Shown piece after piece: positions 14,930 through 16,055 of a stretch of 16,055 bases of DNA (its first letter is position 1; each line of letters begins with the position of its first letter). The DNA is from DASYYE01 sp035946955 (GTDB lineage Bacteria > Actinomycetota > Actinomycetes > Streptosporangiales > Streptosporangiaceae). A program made the translations under genes and the position numbers. The notes beneath the pieces were generated by a model, which was given only the letters and a program-made list of their open reading frames with translations, ran no database searches and was not told the DNA's origin. The stretch lies in NCBI GenBank assembly GCA_035946955.1, contig DASYYE010000339.1, forward strand, positions 1 to 16,055, read 5' to 3'.

Positions 14930-15580
14930 CTACGCCCTCGCCACCCGGGGGCTGACCGTGCCCGGTTCGTCGACCGCCAGCGCCCGCAGCCGCGCCAGTG
15001 CCCGGTGCTGGGCCACCCGGACCGCCCCCGCTGACATACCGAGTACATTACCCGTCTCTTCCGCAGACAAGCCGGTTACAACCCGTAGTATCAGCAGCTC
15101 ACGGAGGTGTTCCGGCAGCTTGTTGAGCAGTGCCCTGGCACGCTGCGCCTCCAGCGAGGCCACGACGGTCTCCTCTGGACCGGGCCGGTCGTCCGGCCCG
15201 TCGGGCAGTTCTCCGGTTGGCACGGCGAGCCTGGCCGCGTTGCGCACGGCGTCTGCCACCTTGTGGGAGGCGATGCCGAAGACAAAGGCCCCAAACGGGC
15301 GGCCCATGTCCTGGTAGCGCGGAAGTGCGGACAGGACGGCGATGCACACCTCCTGTGCCACATCGTCCGCGACGTGGTAGTGGCCAGCCACCCGCCCCAA
15401 CCGCGCCCGGCAGTACCGGACCACCATGGGGCGGATGTGCTCGATGAGCGACTCGATTGCGGCCTGCTGGCCACCAGCCGCGCGGCTGGTGAGGTCACGC
15501 AGGCGCGCGGGGTGCGCCTCGGCTACCCACGCACCCCGTCCGTCACCTGTCACGGGCCGAATGGAGCATCCCTCCGTCAC
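14930..15580 (-). CDS. sigD: ECF sigma factor, SigD/ShbA-like
   Basis: A 216-residue extracytoplasmic-function RNA polymerase sigma factor. Region 2 spans about 35-115 (IRPMVVRYCRARLG, then DDVAQEVCIAVLSALPRYQ and FVFGIASHKVADAVRN, the -10 recognition part). Region 4 spans about 150-203, with the helix-turn-helix LSAEETGNVLGMSAGAVRVAQHR contacting -35 elements. A linker rich in Pro/Asp (121-138) separates them. The match to the SigD/ShbA type and the gene order groEL-sigD-rsdA-guaB-guaB3 agree with Mycobacterium; in Streptomyces the ShbA relative drives the principal sigma gene hrdB. The GTG at 15580 has no Shine-Dalgarno; a later start such as GTG 15553 is possible since the first 28 residues precede the conserved fold. 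Confidence 0.88.
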   Translation of the reverse strand: MTEGCSIRPVTGDGRGAWVAEAHPARLRDLTSRAAGGQQAAIESLIEHIRPMVVRYCRARLGRVAGHYHVADDVAQEVCIAVLSALPRYQDMGRPFGAFVFGIASHKVADAVRNAARLAVPTGELPDGPDDRPGPEETVVASLEAQRARALLNKLPEHLRELLILRVVTGLSAEETGNVLGMSAGAVRVAQHRALARLRALAVDEPGTVSPRVARA

Positions 15581-15673
15581 GATTGCATGATGCCCACGTC
15601 AACGGGGGTTGATCTCATCCGGGCGGCAAAAGAAGGGTCACATTGATGCGCCGTCCGGCCACTCATCGTACAT

Positions 15674-15714
15674 ACACTACGGTGAGTAATCCATTGGATT
15701 ACTCACCGTAGTGT
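15674..15714. terminator. Perfect 19-bp inverted repeat after groEL
   Basis: Arms 15674-15692 and 15696-15714 are perfectly complementary over 19 bp with a 3-base loop (ATT). It begins 11 bases beyond the groEL stop on the minus strand. No T-run follows on that strand, and the stem is A/T-richer than its surroundings. Most simply it ends groEL transcription, and it also separates groEL from sigD. The perfect symmetry would equally suit a DNA-binding site. Confidence 0.65.
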
Positions 15715-15725
15715 TGCGTGTCTTG

Positions 15726-16055
15726 TCAGTGGGTGTGGCCGTGGCCATGCGAGTGGCCATGGCCGTTGGCCGGGGTCTCCTTCTCCGGCAGCTCGGCCAC
15801 TGCGGCCTCCGTGGTGAGCAACATGCCAGCGATGGACGCGGCATTGGCCACGGCCGACCGGGTGACCTTGACCGGGTCGATGACACCTTGGGCGACCAGG
15901 TCGCCGTACTCGAGCGTCAGGGCGTTGAAGCCCTGGCCCCGCGGCATGTCAGCCACCTTGCTGACGACGACCCCGCCTTCCATGCCCGCGTTCTGCGCGA
16001 TCCAGTAGGAAGGCGCGCTGAGGGCGGTGCGCACGACCCGCACCCCGATCGCCTC
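15726..16055 (-). CDS. groEL1: Chaperonin GroEL, His-rich C-terminus (3' part)
   Basis: Only the C-terminal 109 residues are in the window; the frame is open to the right edge. They read EAIGVRVVRTALSAP, IAQNAGMEGGVVVSKV, YGDLVAQGVIDPVKVTRSA and ANAASIAGMLLTTEAAVAE, the end of the equatorial ATPase domain of the 60-kDa chaperonin. Instead of the Gly-Met-rich tail of classical GroEL it ends HGHSHGHGHTH, six alternating histidines. This is the hallmark of GroEL1 copies of actinobacteria, which have been linked to specialised or metal-related roles and usually follow groES. The position upstream of sigD fits the M. tuberculosis groEL1 region. A perfect hairpin follows the stop. Confidence 0.95.
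   Translation of the reverse strand, partial: EAIGVRVVRTALSAPSYWIAQNAGMEGGVVVSKVADMPRGQGFNALTLEYGDLVAQGVIDPVKVTRSAVANAASIAGMLLTTEAAVAELPEKETPANGHGHSHGHGHTH

Overview
The window is chromosomal DNA from a high-GC actinobacterium. The evidence is G/C-dominated third codon positions, frequent GTG starts, the actinobacteria-type GuaB3 paralogue beside guaB, a SigD/RsdA-like pair, a GroEL with a His-rich tail, and gene neighbourhoods that recall two Mycobacterium tuberculosis loci (lpdA / Rv3304-like / amiA1 with glpD2, and groEL1 / sigD / rsdA / guaB2 / guaB3). I do not assign a genus. Most genes are housekeeping or broadly conserved.

Layout. (1) 1-334: 3' end of an isoprenylcysteine/phospholipid methyltransferase-type membrane protein, followed by a strong terminator-like hairpin. 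(2) 335-927: a scar region holding a small minus-strand coding fragment and a decayed IS5-type transposase. (3) 928-1284: a two-helix DUF5313-type membrane protein. (4) 1363-4605: LpdA-like flavoprotein (-), gamma-glutamylcyclotransferase-like protein (+) and M20 amidohydrolase (-), with a possible short upstream ORF overlapping the amidohydrolase start. (5) 5002-6579: B12-dependent acyl-CoA mutase catalytic subunit with the methylmalonyl-CoA residue signature; no cobalamin-binding partner is present. (6) 6580-7188: mostly intergenic, with a possible frameshifted small gene. (7) 7189-8322: membrane-anchored D,D-carboxypeptidase, ending one base from glpD (8324-10036, -). (8) 10106-10342: small hypothetical gene, divergent from 10555-11796, a secreted propeller-repeat protein. 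(9) 11801-15580, all minus: sigD-like ECF sigma factor, rsdA-like anti-sigma factor, guaB and guaB3. (10) 15726-16055: C-terminal part of groEL with a His-rich tail, preceded on the plus strand by a perfect 19-bp inverted repeat.

How the genes relate. The sigD-rsdA-guaB-guaB3 run is co-directional and probably co-transcribed in part, placing a regulatory sigma/anti-sigma pair directly upstream of the rate-limiting step of guanine nucleotide synthesis. LpdA and GlpD are both flavoprotein dehydrogenases feeding the quinone pool. DacC-like and propeller proteins act at the envelope.

The most notable non-genic pattern is that three unrelated genes (2808, 6579, 10036) carry a TANNNT hexamer exactly six bases before the start codon and have no Shine-Dalgarno sequence. 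That is the arrangement of leaderless transcription, and it also fixes their starts. I do not see a clearly new multi-gene system such as a defence island, biosynthetic cluster or CRISPR array. The unusual items are individual structures and residue substitutions listed in the findings.
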